The position numbers were made by a program, and so were the translations under genes. From the NCBI GenBank assembly GCA_038244815.1, contig JBBRTB010000013.1, positions 1-64,000 of the forward strand: a DNA stretch of 64,000 nucleotides, in the 5' to 3' direction. Below, one piece after another: positions 17,159 through 24,784 of the stretch (position 1 is the first letter of the stretch; the number at the start of each line of letters is the position of its first letter). Source of the stretch: DASVHS01 sp038244815. GTDB lineage: Bacteria; Acidobacteriota; Thermoanaerobaculia; Gp7-AA8. The notes below the pieces were generated by a model, which was given only the letters and a program-made list of their open reading frames with translations, searched no databases and was not told the origin of the DNA.

Positions 17159-18237
17159 TCCGCCACCACCGTCGCCGGCAGAAAGTAGAGAGCCACCGCC
17201 ACGATCGCGTAGACGGCAAGAAGCTGCACGCCCTCGTACCAGTTCGCCTCCCCATCGAGCACGAGATACGAGAACACCGCCACGGCCAGGCCGGCGGCGA
17301 GAATCTCGAACGGCGTGAACACGATGTCCAGCGGATGTCCGAGCCCGTACGACAGGAACACCAGCAGGGGCGTCACGAACAGCGCGATCTGCACGCTCGA
17401 CTGCATGGAGATGTTGAGCGCCGTGTCCATCTGATTGCGCATAGCCAGCATCACCGCGGTGGAGTGCTCCGCGGCGTTGCCGACGATGGCCACCACGATG
17501 AATCCGAGGAACACCTCGTTCATGCCCCAGGCCCGCCCGGCCGCGTCGACCGCGTGGACGAGACCTTCGGCCACCACCCCCATCAACCCGCTCGAGCCCA
17601 GGAGCACGAGGATCGACTTGCGCACCGACCACTCCTGGCCGTCCGTCGCCGGCGGCGCCTGCGAGACCGCGCTCAACCGGTCGCTGTGCGTCTTGAACGT
17701 GAACAGCAGTCCCAGGACGTACGAGATCACCAGGATGACCGAGACGGCGATGGAGACGCGGTGGATGAGCTCAGGGTGATGCAACTCGCTGGCTACGCGG
17801 AAAAAGAGGGCCGGGACGAGGAAAGCCGAGACGGCCAGGATCAATTGCCCGCTCTGCGATTCTGCAGAGAGCGCGTTGAACTGCAGCGACTTCCGGTTCC
17901 AGCCGCCGGCAATCATCGAGATCCCCGCCACGAACAGCAGATTGCCGACGACCGAGCCGGTGAGCGACGCGCGCACGACGCCGATCAGGCCGGCCCGGAT
18001 GGCGAAGATGGCGATGATCAGCTCCGCGAAGTTGCCGAACGTAGCGTTGAAGAGGGCCCCGTAAGTCGGCCCCATGCGCACGGCCAGATGCTCGGTGGAG
18101 TTGCCGATCCATGCGGCGATCGGCAGCACCGCCAGACAGGCGAAAACGAACTGCCAGACCAGGTCACCGTGGCGGAGCTGGAGAAACAGCGCCACGGGAA
18201 TCGTCGCGTAGAGGACCCAGGCCGCGATGCGCTTCAT
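17155..18237 (-). CDS. Ca2+/H+ antiporter (CaCA superfamily)
   Basis: 360 residues, about 11 hydrophobic segments in two inverted halves. The paired motifs are GPTYGALFNATFGNFAELII in the first half and VGNAAEHSTAV in the second; their acidic residues bind cation. An acidic loop lies between the halves. It exports calcium from the cytoplasm in exchange for protons. The gene is divergent from an enoyl-CoA hydratase gene across a 26-bp spacer with a perfect palindrome and is followed by the PAP2-like gene. Confidence 0.87.
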   Translation of the reverse strand: MKRIAAWVLYATIPVALFLQLRHGDLVWQFVFACLAVLPIAAWIGNSTEHLAVRMGPTYGALFNATFGNFAELIIAIFAIRAGLIGVVRASLTGSVVGNLLFVAGISMIAGGWNRKSLQFNALSAESQSGQLILAVSAFLVPALFFRVASELHHPELIHRVSIAVSVILVISYVLGLLFTFKTHSDRLSAVSQAPPATDGQEWSVRKSILVLLGSSGLMGVVAEGLVHAVDAAGRAWGMNEVFLGFIVVAIVGNAAEHSTAVMLAMRNQMDTALNISMQSSVQIALFVTPLLVFLSYGLGHPLDIVFTPFEILAAGLAVAVFSYLVLDGEANWYEGVQLLAVYAIVAVALYFLPATVVAE

Positions 18238-18243
18238 TCGGAT

Positions 18244-18257
18244 GCAGTTTAAACTGC
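18244..18257. promoter_or_regulatory. Perfect palindrome centred between divergent genes
   Basis: GCAGTTTAAACTGC is a perfect 14-bp inverted repeat. Its centre lies exactly midway between the start codons at 18237 (minus) and 18264 (plus), 13 bases on each side. Each strand contains TAAACT with 8 bases to its start codon, so it could be a bidirectional -10 element, an operator, or both. Confidence 0.5.
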
Positions 18258-18263
18258 CCGGCC

Positions 18264-19022
18264 ATGCCCTTCATCCTCAGCGAGACCCGTGACCTGGTCA
18301 CCACCATCACACTGAACCGCCCGGAAAAGCTGAACGCATTCGCGGAGACGATGCGCGAGGATCTCGTGGCCGCCCTGCGGGCGGCCGAAGGACGCGTGGT
18401 CGTGATCACCGGGGCGGGCCGGGCCTTCTGTGCCGGCGGCGACGTCGAGATCATGGCCGCATTGCAGAAGAACAACGATGGCCCCGCCTTCCGAAGGCTG
18501 CTCGACGCTGGACGCGAAGTCGTGCTGCAGATCGTCACCATGGAGAAGCCGGTGATCGCCTCGGTCAACGGCATCGCCGCCGGAGCAGGCTGCAATCTCG
18601 CCTTGGCCTGCGACTACCGCATGGCCTCAGGCGAGGCGAAGTTCGCGCAGTCCTTCGTGCGCATCGGCCTCAATCCCGACTGGGGCGGCACCTGGCTCCT
18701 GCCGCGGATCGTCGGACGGAGCGCGGCGTTCGAGATGATGACCACCGGACGCGTCGTCGACGCGGCGGAAGCGCTCGGCCTCGGGCTCGTCGATCGTGTT
18801 TCCGATTCTCTGGCCGACGCCACGCAGACGCTGGCGCGTGAGATCGCGTCCGCTCCACCGGCGACGATCGCCGCGATCAAGCGGCTGCTCACGGCCAGCG
18901 AACACGACAGCCTGGCGACGCAGATCGACCTGGAGAGCAACAGCCAGGTGCGAGCATTCAGCTCGAAGGAAGCTGCGGAGCGAGTCTCGGCCTTCCTCGA
19001 GAAGCGAACGCCGAAGTTCTGA
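18264..19022 (+). CDS. Enoyl-CoA hydratase/isomerase family protein
   Basis: 252 residues of the crotonase fold. LNRPEKLNAF, GAGRAFCAGGDV (oxyanion hole), ASVNGIAAGAGCNLALACDYRMA and VRIGLNPDWGGTWLLPR are visible. The position of the second catalytic Glu of true hydratases is occupied in the PDWGG segment by Asp or other residues, so it may be an isomerase rather than hydratase (PaaG-like). No other beta-oxidation gene is adjacent; a thiolase is encoded at 35203. Confidence 0.85.
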   Translation: MPFILSETRDLVTTITLNRPEKLNAFAETMREDLVAALRAAEGRVVVITGAGRAFCAGGDVEIMAALQKNNDGPAFRRLLDAGREVVLQIVTMEKPVIASVNGIAAGAGCNLALACDYRMASGEAKFAQSFVRIGLNPDWGGTWLLPRIVGRSAAFEMMTTGRVVDAAEALGLGLVDRVSDSLADATQTLAREIASAPPATIAAIKRLLTASEHDSLATQIDLESNSQVRAFSSKEAAERVSAFLEKRTPKF

Positions 19023-19029
19023 TTCCATC

Positions 19030-19046
19030 CGAGGCCCGAGGCCTCG
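19030..19046. terminator. Short hairpin between convergent genes
   Basis: CGAGGC and GCCTCG flank a 5-base loop in the 25-bp gap between the enoyl-CoA hydratase gene and the convergent phosphatase gene. There is no T-tract on the plus side, so it is a weak terminator candidate. Confidence 0.3.
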
Positions 19047-19047
19047 T

Positions 19048-20664
19048 TCAGGATCGCCGGGCGATCACCAGCGTCTGATCGTCCTTCTGTGGCGCGTCGC
19101 CGACGAACGCCGCGACGGCTTCGGCGATCCGGTCGCGCAGCACTGCGCAGGAAGCTTCCGCATGTTCGCGGAGAATGGCTTCCAGCCGGTCGTTCTCGAA
19201 TTCATCGCCGGCCATGTTCTCAGCCTCGGTGATGCCGTCGCTGTAGAGGACGACGGCCGCGTTGGACGGGAACGGCCGCCTCTGCGTCATGTAGCGCGTC
19301 TCCCCCATGATCCCGATCGGGAGCCCGTGCGACTTCAGCATCTCGATGCGGCCGCCGGAGAGGACGTAACAGGGGTTGTGGCCGGCGTTCACGTACTCCA
19401 GGGTGTCGTTCTCGCGATCGATCGAGATCATGACCATGGTCACGAACTTGTTCTCGGCCGACCAGCGGTGGATGTGCTTGTTGAGCTCCGTGGCGATATC
19501 GCCGAGCTCGCGCCCTTCGGCGAAGAGCAGTTGCACGGCCGCGTGGAGCGCCGAGACCAGCAGCGCCGCCGGCATCGACTTCCCGGAGACATCGGCGACG
19601 AGCATGCTCATCACGCCGTCGCGCTCGACGAAGGTGTGGTAGTCGCCGCCCACCTGACGGGCCGGAACCGAGAGCGTGGCGATGTCGATGAGGTCGGATT
19701 GCGGCACCGACTTCGGAAGAATGTCGCGCTGGATCGTGGCGGCGAGCTCGAGCTCGCGTTCGATGCGCTGCATCTCCAGCGCTTCCTTGTGCAGGCGGGC
19801 GTTCTCCAGCGCCACCGCGGCCTGGGTGGCGAACAGCGAGAGCAGCCGGAGCTCGTTGGCTTCGAAGGCGCCGACCTTGCCTTCCCGGGTCTCGCGGTCG
19901 GCGGCGGCGAGCACACCGATGATCGAGTTGTTTCCCTTGATCGGAACGGCCACGAAGGCCGTGCAGCCCGGGAACACGCAGTCGGTGTTCTCCTGAAAGG
20001 CCAGGGGGATGCCTTCGGTGACGAGCTGCTGGGCCAGATCGGTGTCGAGGAAGTCCTGGGCCACTTCGCCGAACGAGCGGAAGAGCACGAAACCGGCTTC
20101 GTCGCGGAGAAACAGTGCGGCCCGGCGCGCGTTCGTCAGCGAGATCATGCGGAAGAGGATCTCGTCGGCGACCTCGTCGATGTTCAGCGTCGAGGCGATG
20201 GACAGACCGATGTCGTAGAGCGACTCGAGCTCCCAGAGACGGTACTTGAGCTGGAAGTCGCCTTCGCGCGTCTCCTGGAGCAGGCGCTGGTTCGTGATGA
20301 TCGTGCTGACGAAGTCCGCGGCCGCGCGCACCAGCGCCAGATCCTCGTCCGATCCGCGGCCTGAGAGCGTGAGCACGCCGATGTCGTCGCGATACCCGCG
20401 CAACGGCAGCATCAGCGAAGACGAGGCTTCGGAAGAGCGCTCGTGCTTCCACTTCGGATCGAGGATGTCCGGTGCTACGAACTGCTGTGATTTGGCGGCC
20501 AGACGCATGGAATCGTCGCGGTCGCGCAGGTAGAGCGCTCCCTGTTCGAACGGCGTGTGGCGGGTGAAGGCGTCGAGAATCTTCGAGGCCTCGCCGGGAA
20601 GCGAAGCACGCTCGATCCGCTGCAACTCGTTGAGGAAACCGGAAAGCGATCGGGTGGGCAGCAT
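19048..20664 (-). CDS. GAF-domain SpoIIE/RsbU-type protein phosphatase
   Basis: 538 residues. Two GAF-like regions (about 20-140 and 165-300) precede a helical linker (QRIERELELAATIQRDILPKSVP) that is typical before RsbU phosphatase domains. The PP2C-like domain (about 325-535) has QVGGDYHTFVE, LVADVSGKSMPAALLVS, NAGHNP and LYSDGITEAE with metal-binding Asp residues. It would dephosphorylate an anti-sigma-factor antagonist, most likely the STAS protein encoded just upstream. It is the last gene of the 21758-19048 signalling cluster. Confidence 0.88.
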   Translation of the reverse strand: MLPTRSLSGFLNELQRIERASLPGEASKILDAFTRHTPFEQGALYLRDRDDSMRLAAKSQQFVAPDILDPKWKHERSSEASSSLMLPLRGYRDDIGVLTLSGRGSDEDLALVRAAADFVSTIITNQRLLQETREGDFQLKYRLWELESLYDIGLSIASTLNIDEVADEILFRMISLTNARRAALFLRDEAGFVLFRSFGEVAQDFLDTDLAQQLVTEGIPLAFQENTDCVFPGCTAFVAVPIKGNNSIIGVLAAADRETREGKVGAFEANELRLLSLFATQAAVALENARLHKEALEMQRIERELELAATIQRDILPKSVPQSDLIDIATLSVPARQVGGDYHTFVERDGVMSMLVADVSGKSMPAALLVSALHAAVQLLFAEGRELGDIATELNKHIHRWSAENKFVTMVMISIDRENDTLEYVNAGHNPCYVLSGGRIEMLKSHGLPIGIMGETRYMTQRRPFPSNAAVVLYSDGITEAENMAGDEFENDRLEAILREHAEASCAVLRDRIAEAVAAFVGDAPQKDDQTLVIARRS

Positions 20665-20684
20665 GATGGGTATGAGGCGCGACG

Positions 20685-20690
20685 ATTATA
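20685..20690 (-). promoter_or_regulatory. -10-like TATAAT before the RsbU-type gene
   Basis: A perfect TATAAT on the minus strand, 20 bases before the ATG at 20664, inside the 92-bp gap after the STAS gene. No good -35 box is seen. It suggests the phosphatase gene may have its own promoter. Confidence 0.4.
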
Positions 20691-20756
20691 GGCGGGCCGC
20701 TCCGCACGATTTCCCGATTTCGCCCGGCAACCGCCGGAAGAAATCATGACGAAGAT

Positions 20757-21125
20757 CTACGAGGTCGCGCTTGCGGTGAGGTCGAGCTCTTTGGCCGCCG
20801 TCTCCTCATTGTCGAAGATCTTCGCGTAGTTGGCCAGCCCCATGATCTGGAACGTCTTGTGGATGACCGGCGTCAGGCAGCAGAACGCGATCTTGCCGCC
20901 CTTGTCCATCATCTTCTCGATGATCTCGATGAGGATGCTGATGCCGATGGAGTTGACGATCTTCGTCTCGCGGAGATTCAGGAGCAGGGTGCGCACCCCG
21001 TCGTCCATCAGCTCGTACGCGCGATTGGCGATCTCCTCTCCCCCCACGTTGTTGATGTAACCCTTGGTGTAGAGGATCGCGCCCGCCTGGCGCCGTTCGA
21101 CGGCCACTTTCAATTCCTCAGTCAT
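20757..21125 (-). CDS. STAS-domain anti-sigma factor antagonist (RsbV/SpoIIAA-like)
   Basis: 122 residues filled by one STAS domain. The switch segment LRETKIVNSIGISILIEI corresponds to the DSSGIG phosphorylation site of RsbV; the first Ser is the likely phosphorylated residue. The gene overlaps the kinase gene upstream by ATGA and lies just before the RsbU-type phosphatase gene. The three together make a standard partner-switching unit: kinase phosphorylates, phosphatase restores. Confidence 0.88.
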   Translation of the reverse strand: MTEELKVAVERRQAGAILYTKGYINNVGGEEIANRAYELMDDGVRTLLLNLRETKIVNSIGISILIEIIEKMMDKGGKIAFCCLTPVIHKTFQIMGLANYAKIFDNEETAAKELDLTASATS

Positions 21126-21559
21126 GATGTCTTCTCGTACTTGACCATATGCACCGTAGTGCCCTCGGCACCGCTGATAATCTCCACCTCGTCCATGTGA
21201 GCCTGCATGAGCTGAATGCCCCTGCCGCGACGGTACGTCGGGCCCAGCGTCACCCGCCGGTTTCGCGCCTCATCGATATCGAAGCCTCGGCCGTGGTCGC
21301 TGATCCAGATGTCGATGCGGGGATTACCGTCGCCCTGATAAGTTCCGACGAATCTTAGATAGATGCGCTGGTCCGCGCAACCCGAATGCTCGCGAGCGTT
21401 GATGCAGGCCTCGATGATGGCATGGGCCATCTCATCGATCTTCTCCGCACTCATCCCCAGTTCCCTGGCCAGATTGCCCGCCGCACGAGCGGCCGCGATC
21501 TCGATGTCCGGAACCATGGGGAGAGTCAGCTCCATCTGCCGCTCTGCGGTCATCGTCAT
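21122..21559 (-). CDS. RsbW/SpoIIAB-like serine kinase (HATPase)
   Basis: 145 residues. The GHKL ATP-binding motifs are an N-box EACINAREHSG, a G1 box DHGRGFD and a G2-like RGRGIQLMQAHMDEVEI. It should phosphorylate the STAS protein encoded next and bind a sigma factor or another target. The ATG at 21559 is preferred over more upstream starts because it gives the family N-terminus. No sigma factor gene is adjacent, so the output of the switch is not evident. Confidence 0.87.
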   Translation of the reverse strand: MTMTAERQMELTLPMVPDIEIAAARAAGNLARELGMSAEKIDEMAHAIIEACINAREHSGCADQRIYLRFVGTYQGDGNPRIDIWISDHGRGFDIDEARNRRVTLGPTYRRGRGIQLMQAHMDEVEIISGAEGTTVHMVKYEKTS

Positions 21560-21587
21560 TCGATCTTCCCGGGGATGGATGGAGCAA

Positions 21588-21758
21588 CTAGAAGGAGAGG
21601 AAAAGCGCCGCCGCCGTCTTGACCCAGTTCGGAATTCCGCCCATCCAGTTGAGCGTGAACAGAACAAGCGTGTTCGCCGCCAGCATCGAGGGAGCCAAAA
21701 GGGCGGTAGGCATCAGCGAGACTGTCTTGGTGCGGGCTGCGGTTGCGAGATCGTTCAT
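21588..21758 (-). CDS. 56-residue single-span membrane peptide in the partner-switching cluster
   Basis: The ATG at 21758 follows GAGGGGG at good distance and gives 56 residues: a short polar N-terminus (MNDLATAARTKT), then long hydrophobic stretches (about 18-40 and 48-56) with a WMGGIPNW turn and a terminal SF. It lies 28 bp upstream of the RsbW-like kinase on the same strand, with no separate promoter seen between them. It is not recognised as any family. The good ribosome binding site and position argue that it is real. It may be a membrane sensor or anchor for the switch; this is inference. Confidence 0.55.
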   Translation of the reverse strand: MNDLATAARTKTVSLMPTALLAPSMLAANTLVLFTLNWMGGIPNWVKTAAALFLSF

Positions 21759-21773
21759 GGATGTCCCCCTCAT

Positions 21774-21968
21774 TCTTCGGGACTACCCTTTCGCAACGCG
21801 ACTGCCACCCGAACCCGTCTGCGCTCAAATCCTCTAACCCTCTGACGACACAAAGTTTACACGATCTCTTGAAGCTCCAACACGTAACAGCGATTGGGGC
21901 AGATTGCCACATTCATGGTCCACGATGCCGACGACAACACGTATAAACATTTGATATTAAGAGATTTA
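21774..21968. other. AT-rich spacer upstream of the switch operon
   Basis: The gap between the regulator gene's stop and the small membrane peptide gene is distinctly AT-richer than its surroundings, especially 21935-21970 (ATTTGATATTAAG). It probably holds the promoter of the cluster and the 3' end of the regulator transcript. I found no convincing -24/-12 element for sigma-54 and no coding frame. Confidence 0.4.
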
Positions 21969-23498
21969 TTAGTGAATGTCCCAAGAATCATCATGTGGGG
22001 CATTACGCGACACGTCGCCCCGTCGGCGGTAGAGCGTCTTGCGATCGACGCCTAAGATCTTGGCCGCAGCAGAGATATTGCCGTTCGTGTGGGCGAGGAC
22101 GCGGGCGATGTAACGCGACTCCAGCTCATCGAGCGTGAGCAGTTCGCCGGTGAGAACGCTTCCGTCCGCTCCCGCGGTGGCCTCCGGCAGGAGGAGATCG
22201 CCAGGATCGATGACCGGGTCGGTCGTCAGCGCCAGCGCTCCCTCGATCAGGTTCTCGAGCTCCCGCACGTTGCCGGGGAACGGATAGCGCATGATCTTCT
22301 GCAACGCTTCCTGCGTGATGCGCACGTCTTTGAGCCCTTCGCGTCTGCCGTACTTGTCAAGGAAAAAGCGCACGAGCTTGGGGATGTCCTCCCTGCGCTC
22401 GCGCAGCGGTGGCAGGGTGATCTCGACGACCTTGAGCCGGTAGTAGAGGTCCTGGCGGAACTCTCCTTTCTCGATCATCTCCTCGAGTCCGCGATGCGTG
22501 GCCGATAGAATGCGCACGTCGATGGGGATGCGGCGGCGGCCGCCGAGCTTCTCGACCTCGCGTTCCTGCAGCACGCGCAGCAGCTTGGCCTGCAGCGCCA
22601 GCGGGATGTCGCCGACTTCATCGAGAAAGACCGTCCCCCCTTTGGCCAGCTCGAATTTTCCGGGACGGGCCTCCACGCCGGTGGCCACGCCGCGCTCGAT
22701 GCCGAACAGCTCGGACTCGAGCAATGTCTCCGGCAGGGCCGCGCAATTGATGGCCACGAACGGGCCGTCCTTGCGAGGCGAGTTGCCGTGAATGAGCCGG
22801 GCCACCATCTCCTTGCCCGTCCCCGACTCGCCGCGGATCACCACGCTGGCCTGGCTGTCCGCCACGCGCGCCACCAGATCGATGACACGCTCCATCTTCG
22901 GGGAATCGCCGATCATCAGGCGATCGCTGTAGTCGCGCAGCATGCGCTGCTTGAGCGAGCGGTTCTCGTCCTCCAGCGCCCCTCGCATGAGATCGAGACG
23001 GTGGAACCGGCGCGTGTTGTCGATCGCCGCCGCTCCGATCGCGCCCAGCGATTCGAGAAAGCGCAGGTCGTCTTCGACGAATTTGCCGCTCTTCGCTCCA
23101 CGTTCCTCTTTGCCGCCGACCCCGATCGCCCCGAACATCACCTCGCCCGCCACCATCGGAGCAATGAGCAAATCGCTTCCCGTCCCGCCGAGAAATTTCG
23201 AGACACTCACCGACATCGGCTCGCGCGAAGCGATCACCTGACGGATCGGCGGCTCGGCCAGCAACGCCGCCGGCTCCGGCGGATCGATCTCGAACGTGAA
23301 GAGCTGCTGGATGTTGAGCTTCTCGTCGAGCGAGAACGCGAAACCGATCGTGGCGTCGAGCACCGCCACCGCCCGATGCATCAACTCCTCGAGCAGGTCT
23401 CCTTCCGGCCTGAGCGTGTTGAGCGCCCGGCCGATGTCATAAAGCGCCTCGAGCTGAAGCAGCTTGCGCCGGAGCTCGAACGTGGATTGCTGGACCAT
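21969..23498 (-). CDS. GAF-AAA+-Fis enhancer-binding-type regulator with variant GAFTGA loop
   Basis: 509 residues. A GAF-like sensor (about 15-165) is followed by an AAA+ domain with Walker A GESGTGKE (223-230), Walker B TVFLDEVGD (about 289-297) and the R-finger region, and a Fis-type helix-turn-helix at the end (NGNISAAAKILGVDRKTLYRR). The L1 loop, normally GAFTGA, reads GVATGV (about 270-275). The Phe/Tyr that contacts sigma-54 is therefore missing. It may use a variant interaction or not depend on sigma-54. It lies just upstream of the partner-switching genes on the same strand. Confidence 0.9.
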   Translation of the reverse strand: MVQQSTFELRRKLLQLEALYDIGRALNTLRPEGDLLEELMHRAVAVLDATIGFAFSLDEKLNIQQLFTFEIDPPEPAALLAEPPIRQVIASREPMSVSVSKFLGGTGSDLLIAPMVAGEVMFGAIGVGGKEERGAKSGKFVEDDLRFLESLGAIGAAAIDNTRRFHRLDLMRGALEDENRSLKQRMLRDYSDRLMIGDSPKMERVIDLVARVADSQASVVIRGESGTGKEMVARLIHGNSPRKDGPFVAINCAALPETLLESELFGIERGVATGVEARPGKFELAKGGTVFLDEVGDIPLALQAKLLRVLQEREVEKLGGRRRIPIDVRILSATHRGLEEMIEKGEFRQDLYYRLKVVEITLPPLRERREDIPKLVRFFLDKYGRREGLKDVRITQEALQKIMRYPFPGNVRELENLIEGALALTTDPVIDPGDLLLPEATAGADGSVLTGELLTLDELESRYIARVLAHTNGNISAAAKILGVDRKTLYRRRGDVSRNAPHDDSWDIH

Positions 23499-23580
23499 TC
23501 CTAAGAGACAAACTCAGACAGCGCAGCGAGGGCTTCCGGGTATTTTCCATTTCGCATTCTGATTCGTCTCCCCTCTCTCC

Positions 23581-23925
23581 TCACCCCTTCCCCTGCGCCC
23601 TCCGGCATTCTCCCAGGAGATAGTCGCACTGCCAGTCGTCATAGAACGGACGATCGGCCTCGTAGATTCTGATGAAGGTCTTCTCAGCTTCGGCGAAGCG
23701 GCCGGTCTTCATCTCCGTGCGGGCCAGAAAGTACATGGCCCGGATCGTCGAAGGATCGTGGGCCGCGGCCTCGACGATGGCCCGAAACCCCTCCTCGGCC
23801 GCCGTGAACTGGCGCCCCTGATACGAGCAAAGAGCCCGTGAGTATGGGTCCCCGAGGCCGCAGGTGCTGGGCGGCGCGGCAGACGCCGGAATGGTGATTA
23901 GTGCGAGAATCACGAGAATGCGCAT
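23581..23925 (-). CDS. Small exported TPR-like protein
   Basis: 114 residues. The ATG at 23925 gives MRILVILALITIPASAAPP, a Sec signal peptide without a lipobox. The mature part has a pair of Cys near the N-terminus (STCGLGDPYSRALCSYQG) and TPR-like helices (GRQFTAAEEGFRAIVEAA; GRFAEAEKTFIRIYEA), then CDYLLGEC. It may be a periplasmic adaptor; no partner is evident. Divergent from a DUF2520 gene across a hairpin. Confidence 0.65.
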   Translation of the reverse strand: MRILVILALITIPASAAPPSTCGLGDPYSRALCSYQGRQFTAAEEGFRAIVEAAAHDPSTIRAMYFLARTEMKTGRFAEAEKTFIRIYEADRPFYDDWQCDYLLGECRRAQGKG

Positions 23926-23927
23926 GA

Positions 23928-23970
23928 TTGGGTTGCCGGGTTGCCGGACTACGTTAACCCGGTAACCCAA
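23928..23970. repeat. Heptad hairpin, copy B1, in a divergent spacer
   Basis: TTGGGTTGCCGGGTT (23928-23942) pairs with AACCCGGTAACCCAA (23956-23970) over 15 positions with one G-T pair, around a 13-base loop. It fills almost the whole gap between two divergent start codons, so here the element cannot be a transcription terminator for either gene and would be in a leader or promoter. Confidence 0.7.
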
Positions 23971-23972
23971 TT

Positions 23973-24725
23973 ATGCGCTTAGGGATCATCGGCGGTGGTC
24001 GAGCCGCATGGGCATTCGGATCGTCGTGGCGGCGAATCGGCTGGCCGATTACCGGCGTGTGGCTGCGCGAGAAGTCGCTCAGCCGGATCGCCCAGTTGCT
24101 CGAAGCGCCGCGCGTGGAGATCGCGGAGCTGGCCCGCGATGCCGAGCTGCTACTCATTGCGGTGAGCGACCGCTCGATCGCACAAGTGGCGAAGTCGGTC
24201 CCCGCGACCGATGCCATCATCTTCCACGCCAGCGGAGCGACGCCCAGTCTCCGCGACGGCTTCTCGCTCCATCCGCTGCGGACCCTGCCGCCGGTCGGCG
24301 AACCGTCCGATCTCGCGGATACGCTCCTGGTATTCGAGGGCAACCATGCCCGGACCGGCCGGCTGATCGCCCGGGCCATCGGAGCACGTTTCGCGGAGAT
24401 CGCTCCCGAGCAGAAGGTCCTCTATCACGCCGCGGCGGTCTTCGGCGCCAATTACGTGGCGGCGCTGCTCGATATCGCCCAGGGCATCATGCACAACTCC
24501 GGCGTCGGCGACGTGCGCGCGGAGCTGGCCACCCTCGCGCATTCCGCCATCGACAACTGGGCGGCGCACGAAGACGACACCCGGTTCACGGGCCCTGCCG
24601 CCCGTGGCGACCTCGAGACGATCCGCCGCCATCTGAACGCTCTCCGCGACCAGCCGCGCCTCGCCGAGCTCTACGAAATACTGGCGGAACATATTGCACG
24701 GCAAAATGTTGCCGCTCCGAAGTAG
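23973..24725 (+). CDS. DUF2520 family Rossmann-fold protein (ProC-like)
   Basis: 250 residues. An N-terminal NAD(P)-binding fold starts MRLGIIGGGRAAWAFG and continues through the LLIAVSDRSIAQVA and HASGA segments; a helical C-terminal domain has KVLYHAAAVFGANYVAALLDIA. This is the pattern of DUF2520 proteins, related to pyrroline-5-carboxylate reductase and 6-phosphogluconate dehydrogenase-type enzymes. The substrate is not known. It precedes an MglA-type GTPase gene by 59 bp on the same strand. Confidence 0.82.
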   Translation: MRLGIIGGGRAAWAFGSSWRRIGWPITGVWLREKSLSRIAQLLEAPRVEIAELARDAELLLIAVSDRSIAQVAKSVPATDAIIFHASGATPSLRDGFSLHPLRTLPPVGEPSDLADTLLVFEGNHARTGRLIARAIGARFAEIAPEQKVLYHAAAVFGANYVAALLDIAQGIMHNSGVGDVRAELATLAHSAIDNWAAHEDDTRFTGPAARGDLETIRRHLNALRDQPRLAELYEILAEHIARQNVAAPK

Positions 24726-24784
24726 CGGATGCTACGATCGAAAGGCCGTTTGTTCGCCCGGCAGAACCTGGAGCTCCACTAGGA

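Noticed and set aside
21774..21968. Sigma-54 promoter before the switch operon
   Set aside because: TGGCAATCTGCCCC resembles a -24 element but the GC expected at -12 is not at the right distance.
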